This document shows, piece by piece, positions 53,955 to 63,032 of a stretch of DNA of 64,000 nt (its first letter is position 1; each line of letters starts with the position of its first letter). This DNA comes from JADMIH01 sp036399775 (lineage in GTDB: Bacteria > Chloroflexota > Chloroflexia > QHBQ01 > JADMIH01), in contig DASWMJ010000086.1 of NCBI GenBank assembly GCA_036399775.1, positions 19,176-83,175 of the forward strand. The letters are read 5' to 3'. The notes under the pieces were generated by a model. It was not told the DNA's origin. It worked only from the letters and a program-made list of their open reading frames with translations, and did no database searches. Made by a program: the position numbers and the translations under genes.

Positions 53955-56198
53955 ATGTACAAAGAACCTATCATTGCGCCACAATCCCTGACGACCGACC
54001 CCGCGCACGTTGATGCTCTCATGGCCGACCTGCAAATACTCGATGAGCGGATACACCTGGCGATAGAGCGGCTGCGCGCCACGGTGGGCGACGCGATGGA
54101 CTCGGCTCAGCGCGGCCTCATCATCGAGGAAGGGGACGTTGACGGCTGGCTCACAAAGCTTGGCGACAAAGAAGGTGTAGGGGACCAGGCGAGCGGCGCT
54201 AGGCTGCCCGCGAACAGGGCCGGGCGGCTGGCGGCGCTGGCTAGCTTCTTCGGGCTGGGGCAGTTGGAACAGGCGATGCTCCTCACCACCCTCGCCCCGG
54301 AGGTTGACCTGTCGTATGCCAACCTCTATGCATACGTACAGGACGACGTTACCAAGAAGTTCCCCACGCTGGACCTGGCGGTGTCGCTATGGTGCGATAG
54401 TCTGCCGGAGAAGCTGATGGCGCGGCGGCTGATAGCCTCCGACGGCAACCTGCGCCGCCAATTGCTCCTCTCGGTGGACGATTCGCCCACGTTGACCTCG
54501 CCACTGCTGGCGCGGCCTATGCTGCTCGACCCGCGCATCGCGGCTTACCTGCTGGGCGCGGACGACACCGATCCCGCGCTTGGGAACTCGGTGCGGGTGG
54601 TCAGGCCATCGGCGGCGGTCGAATCTACCCTCAGCAGCAACCAGCTACGCAGCCTTGAGCGGTTGGTCCGGCCCATCATGGGTCGGGCAAGCCCAGGCGT
54701 GTCGCGCAACGGGGCGTCGTCGGGCAACGGCTCGCACGCCCCGGTGAATAGCCTGGTGGTATGGATGCGCGGCCTTGAGAAGCAGGGCAAGCGCATGGCC
54801 GCCGAACATCTAGCGGCTATGCTGGACTGCCCTATGCTGGCAGTGGACTCGCCTGCCCTCGTTTCGGCGGGCCCGGACCAGCGCAAGCTGATGCTGCGCG
54901 TGCTGCGTGAAGCGCGCCTCCAGGGGGCCATCATCTTCTGGGCGGAAGCGGATGCGCTCGCGCCAACGCGGGAGGGCGGCAAGCAAGACCTGCCCGTTGA
55001 ACTGGCTAACCTGCTCATCGAGTGGCCTGGGTGCTCTTTCTTCGACATACGGGGCGTGCAGCCCCTCCACGTTCCCTCCGTGCTTTCCGTCGAGCTTGAC
55101 TTCCCGGTGCCCACCAACGAACGGCGGCGGCGGCTGTGGGACTACGCCCTGGGCGGCGTCGCGGTGTCGCCCGACGTAGACCTTGCGCTGCTCACGGGCG
55201 CGTTCAAGCTGTCGGGCGAGCAGATAGAGGCAGCGGCGGACAGCGCGCGGCACGCGGCGGCGTGGCGGGCAGCATCTTCGGGAGACAAGGCAGACGCCCA
55301 TGTCACCATGCGCGATCTTCTGCTGGCCTGCCGCCAGCACTCGAATCAGGGCCTGGGCCTCCTCGCCCGCAAGGTCACGCCGGTCTATACGTGGAGCGAC
55401 CTCGTGCTGCCGGGGGACCGCTTCGCTCAACTCCACGAGATGTGCCTGCACATCAAGCACGGCCCGCTGGTCTTCGAGGACTGGGGCTTCGACCGCAAGC
55501 TGGCGAGGGGCAAGGGCCTCAACGTGCTATTCGCCGGGCAGCCCGGCACCGGCAAGACGATGGCCGCCGAGGTGCTGGCTACCGACCTGGGGCTTGAGCT
55601 TTACAAGATAGACCTGTCGGGCGTAGTGAGCAAGTACATAGGCGAGACGGAGAAGAACCTCGAAAAGATATTCCACGAAGGGCAGACCAGCAACGCCATC
55701 CTCTTCTTCGACGAGGCCGATTCGCTCTTCGGCAAGCGTAGCGAAGTCAAAGACAGCCACGACCGCTACGCCAACCTGGAGATCAGCTACCTGTTGCAGC
55801 GCATGGAGGAGTACGACGGGATAGTTATCCTGGCGACCAACCTGCGAAAGAACCTGGACGATGCGTTCATCAGGCGCATGCACGGGGCCATCGAGTTCCC
55901 CATGCCGGAAGAGCCGGATCGCCTCGAAATATGGCAGCGCACCTTCCCCCATGAAGCGCCACGCGACGCCAACATAGATTTCGCTTTCCTGGCAAAGCGG
56001 TTCAAGCTGAGCGGGGGCAACATCAAGAACATCGTGCTTGAGGCGGCCTTTTTCGCGGCTGAAGCGGGCACCCCGATCAGCATGGGCCACCTTGTCCGTG
56101 CCCTGCGGCGCGAGCACCAGAAGATAGGCAAGCTGATCCACGAATCGGACTTCGGGCCTTACGTCCACCTGGTGAAGGGGGACGAGGCGGCGGTATAG
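53955..56198 (+). CDS. eCIS AAA+ ATPase (Afp15-like)
   Basis: 747 residues. The N-terminal ~450 residues contain a helical domain and a degenerate first ATPase-like domain (MRGLEKQGKRMAAEHLAAML without a full P-loop). The second domain is intact: Walker A GQPGTGKT (~528-535, Lys534), Walker B ILFFDEAD (Asp586, Glu587), sensor-type ILATNLRKNLDDAFIRRM with the Arg finger. AAA+ ATPases of this type are conserved in eCIS and are thought to help assembly or cargo loading. It lies between the membrane proteins and the cargo genes, consistent with a loading role. GTAGGAG precedes the ATG. Confidence 0.93.
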   Translation: MYKEPIIAPQSLTTDPAHVDALMADLQILDERIHLAIERLRATVGDAMDSAQRGLIIEEGDVDGWLTKLGDKEGVGDQASGARLPANRAGRLAALASFFGLGQLEQAMLLTTLAPEVDLSYANLYAYVQDDVTKKFPTLDLAVSLWCDSLPEKLMARRLIASDGNLRRQLLLSVDDSPTLTSPLLARPMLLDPRIAAYLLGADDTDPALGNSVRVVRPSAAVESTLSSNQLRSLERLVRPIMGRASPGVSRNGASSGNGSHAPVNSLVVWMRGLEKQGKRMAAEHLAAMLDCPMLAVDSPALVSAGPDQRKLMLRVLREARLQGAIIFWAEADALAPTREGGKQDLPVELANLLIEWPGCSFFDIRGVQPLHVPSVLSVELDFPVPTNERRRRLWDYALGGVAVSPDVDLALLTGAFKLSGEQIEAAADSARHAAAWRAASSGDKADAHVTMRDLLLACRQHSNQGLGLLARKVTPVYTWSDLVLPGDRFAQLHEMCLHIKHGPLVFEDWGFDRKLARGKGLNVLFAGQPGTGKTMAAEVLATDLGLELYKIDLSGVVSKYIGETEKNLEKIFHEGQTSNAILFFDEADSLFGKRSEVKDSHDRYANLEISYLLQRMEEYDGIVILATNLRKNLDDAFIRRMHGAIEFPMPEEPDRLEIWQRTFPHEAPRDANIDFAFLAKRFKLSGGNIKNIVLEAAFFAAEAGTPISMGHLVRALRREHQKIGKLIHESDFGPYVHLVKGDEAAV

Positions 56199-56226
56199 TC
56201 TTTCCACGAACTTACGCCCAATATAT

Positions 56227-56238
56227 GTTCAACATACG
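56227..56238 (+). promoter_or_regulatory. Shared 12-base element upstream of cargo gene 1
   Basis: GTTCAACATACG lies 61 bases before the ATG of the 1411-aa gene. The same 12 bases lie 64 bases before the 296-aa cargo gene (62957-62968). A regulator site or promoter part is possible. Confidence 0.4.
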
Positions 56239-56299
56239 GTCGTTCTGTAAAATATGCCGCACCACTTCCGAATCTGGCCTTATAGAATAGGTACGAGCT

Positions 56300-59200
56300 A
56301 TGGCAAAGGGCGAGGGCAAAGCATCCGGCGAGCGCAGGGAAGCGCATCGCGTAGAGCGCCATGCCGAGCGTCCTGCTGCCTCTAGCGCGGACCACGAAGA
56401 CCTTGCCTCCCCCGAAACTGAAATTGCCGTTCCATACCCTACCTCCCTCTTCGGTGACTCCCGGCTGAGCGGGCGGGGCAACCGGCCCGTGCAGATCGCC
56501 GCGATGCGCAGCATGCAGCAGACCTACGGCAATCGCGCCACGCAGCGTTTCTTGCAGCGCACCCGTTCAGCCGGCGCGGGCGCGGGTACGATTTCTCCCC
56601 AAGGGCCACCTCTAATACAGGGTTTACCCCTCACGCCGCTCCTCTCTCTCCCAGTGGCCGTGCAGCGCCAGGGGGAAGAGCATGACGACGAAGAGCAAGG
56701 GAGCGGCGAAGTTGCCACGCTGGGGCCTGCGTCCGCGCCCGCCGAGCAAGAAGAGCTACCCGTCCAGACCACCCGCGCTCACACCACCCACCTGCCCGTA
56801 CAGCGCCAGGACCCGCCCACCAAGACCAAGCCCGCGCCTAACATCCCGTCGGGAACCTACGTAGTAGAGATAAGTAATGGCGCGGACGGCCAGGGCTACG
56901 TATACACGTTCAATTCTGAGGATGTGAAGAAATGGGGTAGCTGGGGAAATACCGCTTTCGGCTACTATATACGGGACGTATTCCAGGGTGGGACAGACAC
57001 AATCGCGGCGGAGTACATCAGCCAGAGGGGTATAAAACCAGAAGGCGACGCCAAAAAGAGCGCGCTCAAAGGGCCGACCACCAGGATCGGGATCACCGGG
57101 GGGTTGCATAAGGCTGTGGTGAAGTGGATGGCGCAGAAGCACCCTGAAGTGCTCCCGCGTGGCACCTCCGCAGGCTACCACGATCTCGGTGAGCAGCACG
57201 GCGGCGGTGGAAGCCAACCCGGTGGTAACGGCGCGCAAAATGGACAGCCTGGCAAGAAAGCGGACCCCAACGCCGATTTCAAGGTCAACACAGGCGGGCG
57301 GGACGTGGCATCTGCGGACTTGCAGAAGATACGTGAACTTTTCGAGCGCCTGCGCAAGAACTACCCCGACCACGTGGTATTCAGCGAAGGTGGGCTTACC
57401 ATCGAGGACTTCCTACAGTTTCTGGCCGACAACCCGGACGCCCTCAAGCGTCTACCCCCGGCGTCGAGTGGTGGCGCTCCCGTGAAGAACACGGCGGAAC
57501 TGAAGAACCTCCTGGATAAAGTGAACAAGTACCGCACAAGCCGCGGTAGCGCGACCGGCTCGCCAAAAGGGAGTCCGCGCGGGGTGGAAGGGGGCGCGGA
57601 GGACGGCGTCATCAAGTTCGAGCCTGTGGGCAAGTTGCTGCTTACGCCTGATGAAGATAAATACGTCAAAGGCTCCAACCTGCGTATGCGCGTTGATTTC
57701 GACCGCTCGGACTCGGAGCGTGCCCTGCTGAACGTCTTTCCTGGCAGGGCCAGATTCGACTGGACGATCTGGCGCGACGGCAAGCGGTTCGACGACGGGC
57801 CTACGCTCGAAGCATTGGGCGGCTATAACGAGTACGATGTTGATCTGGGCGAGCCTGGGTCTTACACGGTGCAGGTCAACGTGAAAAGTCCGCGCTTCAA
57901 GGACGACAAGGAACTGGACCTCACCAGCAAGCCTCTCGTGGTGGTCGAAGAGAAAGAGCGTGAGAAGGAGGTATTCGACAAGGCCCTGGTTGGCAAGGAC
58001 GATGAGAACATGCCGTTCGAGCGAGACGAGCATGGAAACCTCAAGCTGAAAGGGGGCCGCAAGCCCCTGTCGGTGGATGAGGAGCTTCTCCTGATTGATT
58101 TACAGGTGGGCGCGATCAATTCACTGGCCCAGCAGGGGAAGATTTCCGCGAGCGACAAGGAGAATTTCCTCAAGTATTTCGAGGCTCAGAAGAAGGCCCT
58201 GGAAGGGATAAAAACGAAGGCAACGGACAAGCCCTACTTCGTGCGCGGCACCTTCCTCAGCCGTGAGACCTCCTCGCACATGGAACTCAAGTCCTACATG
58301 TTCCAGACGAAGAGAGAGAAGGTGGGGCCTAACCTCAAGTATGGCGTGATATTGCACGACACCACCCTCTCTCCCGATAACCCGACGCAGCACCCCGGCG
58401 AAGGCTCCGAGGTGGGCAACGGTCCCGATGACAAGCAGGCGTGGGCGAAGGCCGAGCGCAAAGCCGTTGACGAAATGACGGACCACTGGCACACCTACAA
58501 CGACTACCCGGATGGCAAGGTACACCTGGGCATCAAGATGAACGAGGACGACTCGGTCTACGAAAAGGTTATCGAGACGCACAACGCCAGGAAGACGACC
58601 AAGAAGTGGTTGGGGTACGTTTCGACGGCTGCGGGTGTGGTGCTGCTGGCGGCAACGCCCTTCACCGCGGGTACCTCGGCGGCTGTAGGCGTGCTATTGA
58701 TTACGGCTACCGCCGCCGGTACTGCGGCTCTAATTCTGGAGGTGCAGGACCGCTACGAGAAAGAGGGCGAGCTGAAGTTAGACGGGCGGCTGGTGCTCGA
58801 CATCCTGCAATTAGTCACTGCGGCCCTCGGCGTGATCGGCACGTTCTCTAGCGCTCTGAAGGTAGCGGGGGCGGTGGGCAAGGGGATGTTCCTGGCTACG
58901 ATGGCCGGGCTGGACGTAGCCCAGGGGGTGCTCATCTCGGACCAGGTGCGCCAGCAGATCATCGCGATTGAGGCGCAATACGCCGTAATTATCGGGACGG
59001 AGACCGACCCTGCCAAAAAGGAGATGTTGATAAAAGAGCGCAACTCGGCGGTCGCACAGGTGCTAGGGGCGGCAGCCGTCAACGGCGGCTTTATCCTCAT
59101 ATCGCTGGCGAGCGGTGCTAAGCAGTTGCAGAAGGCTGGGCGCATGACGGGCAAGAGGTACACGGTGCGTGAGGAGTTCAAGGGCATCGTGGAGAGTAAC

Positions 59201-60535
59201 GACCCGGCGGTTATCCGCCGCGCCCTAGATGAGCATAGCGCCGGGACTAAGGTGCTCACTAACGATGAGCGCGCCTACCTGGAAGAGGCGCTCGCCAAGA
59301 CCCCCACCAAGAAGCCGGAAGAAGCAGGGAACACAGGGAACAACAAGACCACCCCTGCTGACCAGGGAGGCGGCAAGACTACACCTACGGCTGAGACCCC
59401 CAGGGAAGTAGCCATGCGCGAGGCCGCAGCCGACGACCTGGCGAAGCAGGGCCTCGCGAAGCTGGAAAAACTCTTCGGCGCAAAGAAGGTTGATGACATA
59501 TTGGGCGCGGTCCCCAAGGATGAGATGAACGGTTTCCTGAAGACGATTGACGACCCCGCGTTCAACCAGCAACTTGGGCATGATTTCTTCAAGGGTCTCG
59601 CTACCCGCCCCGAAGCGATGGAGTTTGCTCGCGCCAATGGCGGCGACCTCCTGGCGACCTTCTACCGCCGCTACGGCTGGACGACCGAACTGGTCGATTC
59701 ATTGCGGCAGGCTAGGGCCAAGCTGGACGGCGCAGCCACACCTGAAGCTCGCAAGCAGATGATAGATGCCATGAAGGCCGCGAGAGACAAAGCGGCTCTC
59801 GATAAGATACTCGGTAAAGCCCCACCACCCAAGCCCGCCCGCCCCGCAAAGGCCACCAAGGCGACGATGGGTGTTGACCGCTCCCACTCTTCGTGGAAGG
59901 CATTCCGCGCCGATGCGGTGGACGATGCCAAGGCTCACGGTGAGACCCTGACCCCTGAACAACTCGATATTCGGGCCGACCTCGAAATGGTGCGTGACCG
60001 GGCCAAGCGCGGGCACCTCGACAACCTGGGCCACGATTCAAAACTCAGCATCCTTGACCGTTTCGATGAGCTTGCCAAGCAGTCCGGGATGGCGCAGGGG
60101 CCGCTCAACGGCAAGCGCGGCGACCTTGCGGAGTCGCTCTTCAACCCCGACTATGGGACGAAACGATATGCGTTCAAGGGCGGAAAAGAGTTCAACCTCA
60201 AGGATGTGCCACAGAACCAGAGGAACGCCTACACCAAGCCGGACTACCGCCTCGATGAAACGGGGGTTGTGGAGTGGGTAGAGCAGAAGTCGGACCTCAT
60301 TGACCGGGGAACGAAATCGGGCGACGTATTCACTTCGGGTAAAGCCGCAGCCAACGAGTATGTGAAACATGCTAAGAGTGATGCGCCGGACCTGCCACCC
60401 GGCGACAAGTACAGCATAGACTTCATCCGCGACCCTGGCCCTCCGACGCGCCAGGCCATGCTCGACATCCTCTTCGCAGCCGATAGCCCGGTGTACAGGG
60501 TGAAGTTTGGCGAGACATGGTACACGAGGCCGTGA
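56300..60535 (+). CDS. 1411-aa cargo/toxin candidate with C-terminal PD-(D/E)XK-like nuclease
   Basis: The N-terminus is disordered and charged. The shared module LSGRGNRPVQIAAMRSMQQT, then YGNRATQRFLQR, is at ~55-90. Next come a Gly/Pro-rich region with VQRQ motifs, beta domains (~430-560), and a hydrophobic hinge-like part (~768-930: YVSTAAGVVLLAATPFTAGT, VGVLLITATAAGTAALI), as in toxins that cross membranes. A Lys/Thr linker and a C-terminal ~120-residue toxin domain follow: GDLAESLF, PDYRLD (Pro1314, Asp1315), EWVEQK (Glu1328, Lys1330). The PD-x12-ExK pattern suggests a DNase; unproven. The next gene overlaps by 19 bases and is probably immunity. No signal peptide. Confidence 0.72.
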   Translation: MAKGEGKASGERREAHRVERHAERPAASSADHEDLASPETEIAVPYPTSLFGDSRLSGRGNRPVQIAAMRSMQQTYGNRATQRFLQRTRSAGAGAGTISPQGPPLIQGLPLTPLLSLPVAVQRQGEEHDDEEQGSGEVATLGPASAPAEQEELPVQTTRAHTTHLPVQRQDPPTKTKPAPNIPSGTYVVEISNGADGQGYVYTFNSEDVKKWGSWGNTAFGYYIRDVFQGGTDTIAAEYISQRGIKPEGDAKKSALKGPTTRIGITGGLHKAVVKWMAQKHPEVLPRGTSAGYHDLGEQHGGGGSQPGGNGAQNGQPGKKADPNADFKVNTGGRDVASADLQKIRELFERLRKNYPDHVVFSEGGLTIEDFLQFLADNPDALKRLPPASSGGAPVKNTAELKNLLDKVNKYRTSRGSATGSPKGSPRGVEGGAEDGVIKFEPVGKLLLTPDEDKYVKGSNLRMRVDFDRSDSERALLNVFPGRARFDWTIWRDGKRFDDGPTLEALGGYNEYDVDLGEPGSYTVQVNVKSPRFKDDKELDLTSKPLVVVEEKEREKEVFDKALVGKDDENMPFERDEHGNLKLKGGRKPLSVDEELLLIDLQVGAINSLAQQGKISASDKENFLKYFEAQKKALEGIKTKATDKPYFVRGTFLSRETSSHMELKSYMFQTKREKVGPNLKYGVILHDTTLSPDNPTQHPGEGSEVGNGPDDKQAWAKAERKAVDEMTDHWHTYNDYPDGKVHLGIKMNEDDSVYEKVIETHNARKTTKKWLGYVSTAAGVVLLAATPFTAGTSAAVGVLLITATAAGTAALILEVQDRYEKEGELKLDGRLVLDILQLVTAALGVIGTFSSALKVAGAVGKGMFLATMAGLDVAQGVLISDQVRQQIIAIEAQYAVIIGTETDPAKKEMLIKERNSAVAQVLGAAAVNGGFILISLASGAKQLQKAGRMTGKRYTVREEFKGIVESNDPAVIRRALDEHSAGTKVLTNDERAYLEEALAKTPTKKPEEAGNTGNNKTTPADQGGGKTTPTAETPREVAMREAAADDLAKQGLAKLEKLFGAKKVDDILGAVPKDEMNGFLKTIDDPAFNQQLGHDFFKGLATRPEAMEFARANGGDLLATFYRRYGWTTELVDSLRQARAKLDGAATPEARKQMIDAMKAARDKAALDKILGKAPPPKPARPAKATKATMGVDRSHSSWKAFRADAVDDAKAHGETLTPEQLDIRADLEMVRDRAKRGHLDNLGHDSKLSILDRFDELAKQSGMAQGPLNGKRGDLAESLFNPDYGTKRYAFKGGKEFNLKDVPQNQRNAYTKPDYRLDETGVVEWVEQKSDLIDRGTKSGDVFTSGKAAANEYVKHAKSDAPDLPPGDKYSIDFIRDPGPPTRQAMLDILFAADSPVYRVKFGETWYTRP

Positions 60536-61239
60536 CAGCCGGAGAGCGCGTCCTGGGGATAGAGCTTCGCTTCTGGCCCGACCCATTACCGGAGGAGCGG
60601 TGGTCCGGCGTGCTTGCCTCCGTGGTTGCCTGGGAGCCTCGCTTGCACCCCACGCACGTTGACCGCCTGTCCGACCTGGACGCGGAGGAACCGGAGCCGT
60701 GGTTGGAGAGCTACTGGGAGGAGTTGGCGCGCAGGTGTGCTTCAGAGGAACGTTTCGCGTGGCTGCTCTCCAAAGCAGACCACGAGCGAGTTGCTATGTC
60801 GGTCGCCCGGCGGGGTGCCGGGGTGGAGATGTCGCTTGCTGTGCCCTCACCGCCGGGGGACTTACGGAGCTACTTCCTGGGGCTGCTTGAAGCGTTGAAA
60901 GGTGCCGCGCCCCTGGCGATGGCTGCGCTCTTCGCGAGAGGATCGGACGACGCGGAGATTATGTTACAGGGCCTGCGCGGCCTCAAAGACCTGCCTCCCT
61001 GGCTCTATCTCGACACGAGGGCGATAGGGCGCATCGCGGGTGTAGACCAGCTTCGCAACTCCCCCTGCGAGGTCCTAGATGCGCCGGGCGGCCTGCTCCT
61101 GGTAATCCGTTCGTCGCCCTGGGGCGCGCCGTCAAGGGAAGAAAAGGAAAAAGTTGGGGCGGTCAAGCGGTATATAGGTGTAAGCGCGTGGCGGCCTTTG
61201 GTGCTGGACGGGCGGCCTGAGTCCGGCGGGGGAGCATAG
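60517..61239 (+). CDS. Putative immunity protein for the nuclease cargo
   Basis: 240 residues, soluble, acidic. It starts inside the last codons of the 1411-aa toxin gene (19-base overlap, other frame), the classic order of polymorphic toxin and immunity genes. Visible parts: LGIELRFWPDPLPEERWSGV, WLESYWEELARRC, PPWLYLDTRAIGRIAGVDQL, LLLVIRSSPWGAPS. It vaguely resembles the Imm52 type, which I cannot confirm. A strong terminator follows at 61336, ending this unit. Confidence 0.62.
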   Translation: MVHEAVTAGERVLGIELRFWPDPLPEERWSGVLASVVAWEPRLHPTHVDRLSDLDAEEPEPWLESYWEELARRCASEERFAWLLSKADHERVAMSVARRGAGVEMSLAVPSPPGDLRSYFLGLLEALKGAAPLAMAALFARGSDDAEIMLQGLRGLKDLPPWLYLDTRAIGRIAGVDQLRNSPCEVLDAPGGLLLVIRSSPWGAPSREEKEKVGAVKRYIGVSAWRPLVLDGRPESGGGA

Positions 61240-61335
61240 CAACCTGGGGTCGCCAGCAGGGGCGGACCTGTGTTTCCGCCCTGGGTTGTGTGCCATTCCT
61301 GCTTCTACAGCGCAAAAGAAGAGAAGTTTTCTTTT

Positions 61336-61380
61336 GTTTCTGTGCGAAATGGCGGCGAAGCCGCCATTTCGCACAGAAAC
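61336..61380. terminator. Strong hairpin terminator
   Basis: Perfect 21-base arms (61336-61356 and 61360-61380) with a GAA loop; the stem core is GGCGGC/GCCGCC. A TCTTTTTC stretch follows. It closes the toxin-immunity unit and isolates the last two cargo genes. Confidence 0.85.
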
Positions 61381-61578
61381 AATCTCTTTTTCTGATGTCA
61401 GGCGCATTTAGCGACTTTGACACAGCCCTACCTCCGGCACTGGACGCACTAGCCAGGAAGGACCGATTATGGTAGGATGGTGCGGTTCCGGCAATACGAG
61501 GGTGCCGCGCCTCCTACCACTCGCCCAACTAACCGGCGCAGGAACATTACCCTGACACCAATTTAAAAGGTGAGGACC

Positions 61579-62934
61579 ATGTCCGAAGATAACGGGCGGC
61601 AACATATCGAGCAAGATAAAGCGCGGCAGATTGACCATCACGCGGCCAATCACATTACGACGATGGCGGGGGCCGTTGGACCTGCGAGCGCGATAGCCTA
61701 CTCCGGCGGGTTGCTGGGGGACGCCCGGTTGAGCGGGCGGGGGAATGCACCCGTGCGTGCCGCCATGATGCAGCGCGCACAGCAGACCTATGGCAACCGG
61801 GCCGTGCAACGTTTCCTCCAACGCTCCCAATCAACCTGGCAGACGCCCCTCCAAAGGGAAGACGCACCTCCCGAACCTGACGCGCAGCCGCAGGATCAGA
61901 GCCAATCCGGCCCCCCACCCGGCAAGCTGGCCTCCGTGGAAGGCACTATCGAGAAGGTAAAAGGAGAGCCTGCGCCCGGCAACGGCGGCTGTGATGGGCC
62001 GGAAGCTGCTCCATCAAGTGCAAGCAACGAGATAGCGTACTCACAGGGCGGCGGGCCGGGGAACGTGAGCGCTCAGTTCGGCACGGCTGCCTCGGTGCAG
62101 GAGGGTATGGGCGCGGAAGCGGACGGCACATGGGGCATGGACCGCATCAACAGCAACCTCACCGCGACTTCCACCGTCTCATACGGCGGCGTACACATAG
62201 AACCGGGAGCGTTCGGGTACGCGCAGCCTACTTTTGCTTTCGAGAACATCAACTGGAAAGCAGAGGGGGGCAAGGTAAACGTAAAGGCCACGTTCAATAC
62301 AGAGTGCAAGTGGATCGTGGGCGCGCCGGGCGGCCAGCAGTCGGTCTCCAGCGCCCACGATGAGGTTGTGACCGCCAACTCATGGGACAAGATCGTGCAA
62401 GACCTGAAGCCGAAGAACGGCGGGAAGCCTGACAGGACCAGCTATTGGGCCAAAGACATCACGATGAAGCATGAGAAGTTCCACGTAGACGAGTACATCG
62501 AGCGCGCTAAGGTGATGCTGCCGATAGGCCAGATGCTGCTCAATGCACAGAACATAGACGTCCCCTGGTGGCCGGACAGGTCGGATAAAGCGCGCATAGA
62601 TTCGGAGGTCCGCGCTCAAATCGAGGTCATCAGGAAGTTCCTTGAGATGAACGTCAGGGTGTACTACGAGGCGGGCGGCGAGGACCGCGCGTATGGGGAC
62701 GGCATAGGAGATTACATCGCGCTGATAGATTCGATCAAGGCCCGCGCCGCATCCGAGAAGTGGAAGCCCAACCTCACGCCTGACGGCCAGCCTATCCCGC
62801 CCAAGAAAGGCGGAGGGGGCCGCGCTTCGGCGGCGGGCAAGGGCACGAATGCTGCTCCACCTGTCCAACGCAAGTCCCGGCTCATAGGTGAGGGTGAGAG
62901 CGCGCAGCCGGGTAAAGAAGCAGCTGAAGGGTAA
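61579..62934 (+). CDS. Cargo candidate with HExxH metallopeptidase-like domain
   Basis: ~451 residues from the ATG at 61579, set by AGGTGAGG; a GTG at 61570 is in frame. The shared module LSGRGNAPVRAAMMQRAQQT, then YGNRAVQRFLQR, is at ~50-86. A Pro/Gln/Glu linker follows, then a globular domain with beta strands (YAQPTFAFENINWKAEGGKV) and a zinc-type helix, KHEKFHVDEYIERA (His298, Glu299, His302). Further on, EDRAYGDGIGDYIALIDSI may hold the third ligand. Probably a secreted zinc peptidase. The C-terminus has a Pro-Pro-Val-Gln-Arg stretch and is disordered. No immunity gene follows. Confidence 0.75.
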   Translation: MSEDNGRQHIEQDKARQIDHHAANHITTMAGAVGPASAIAYSGGLLGDARLSGRGNAPVRAAMMQRAQQTYGNRAVQRFLQRSQSTWQTPLQREDAPPEPDAQPQDQSQSGPPPGKLASVEGTIEKVKGEPAPGNGGCDGPEAAPSSASNEIAYSQGGGPGNVSAQFGTAASVQEGMGAEADGTWGMDRINSNLTATSTVSYGGVHIEPGAFGYAQPTFAFENINWKAEGGKVNVKATFNTECKWIVGAPGGQQSVSSAHDEVVTANSWDKIVQDLKPKNGGKPDRTSYWAKDITMKHEKFHVDEYIERAKVMLPIGQMLLNAQNIDVPWWPDRSDKARIDSEVRAQIEVIRKFLEMNVRVYYEAGGEDRAYGDGIGDYIALIDSIKARAASEKWKPNLTPDGQPIPPKKGGGGRASAAGKGTNAAPPVQRKSRLIGEGESAQPGKEAAEG

Positions 62935-62956
62935 AGGGAACATACCCGCACTTAAC

Positions 62957-62968
62957 GTTCAACATACG
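62957..62968 (+). promoter_or_regulatory. Shared 12-base element upstream of cargo gene 3
   Basis: GTTCAACATACG, identical to 56227-56238, at a near-equal distance from the start codon (64 against 61 bases). Confidence 0.4.
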
Positions 62969-63032
62969 CCGGGCATACCCGCACCATATATCATAATAAC
63001 GTCCAACTTTTGGAGCGAGGAAGGTTGTAACT

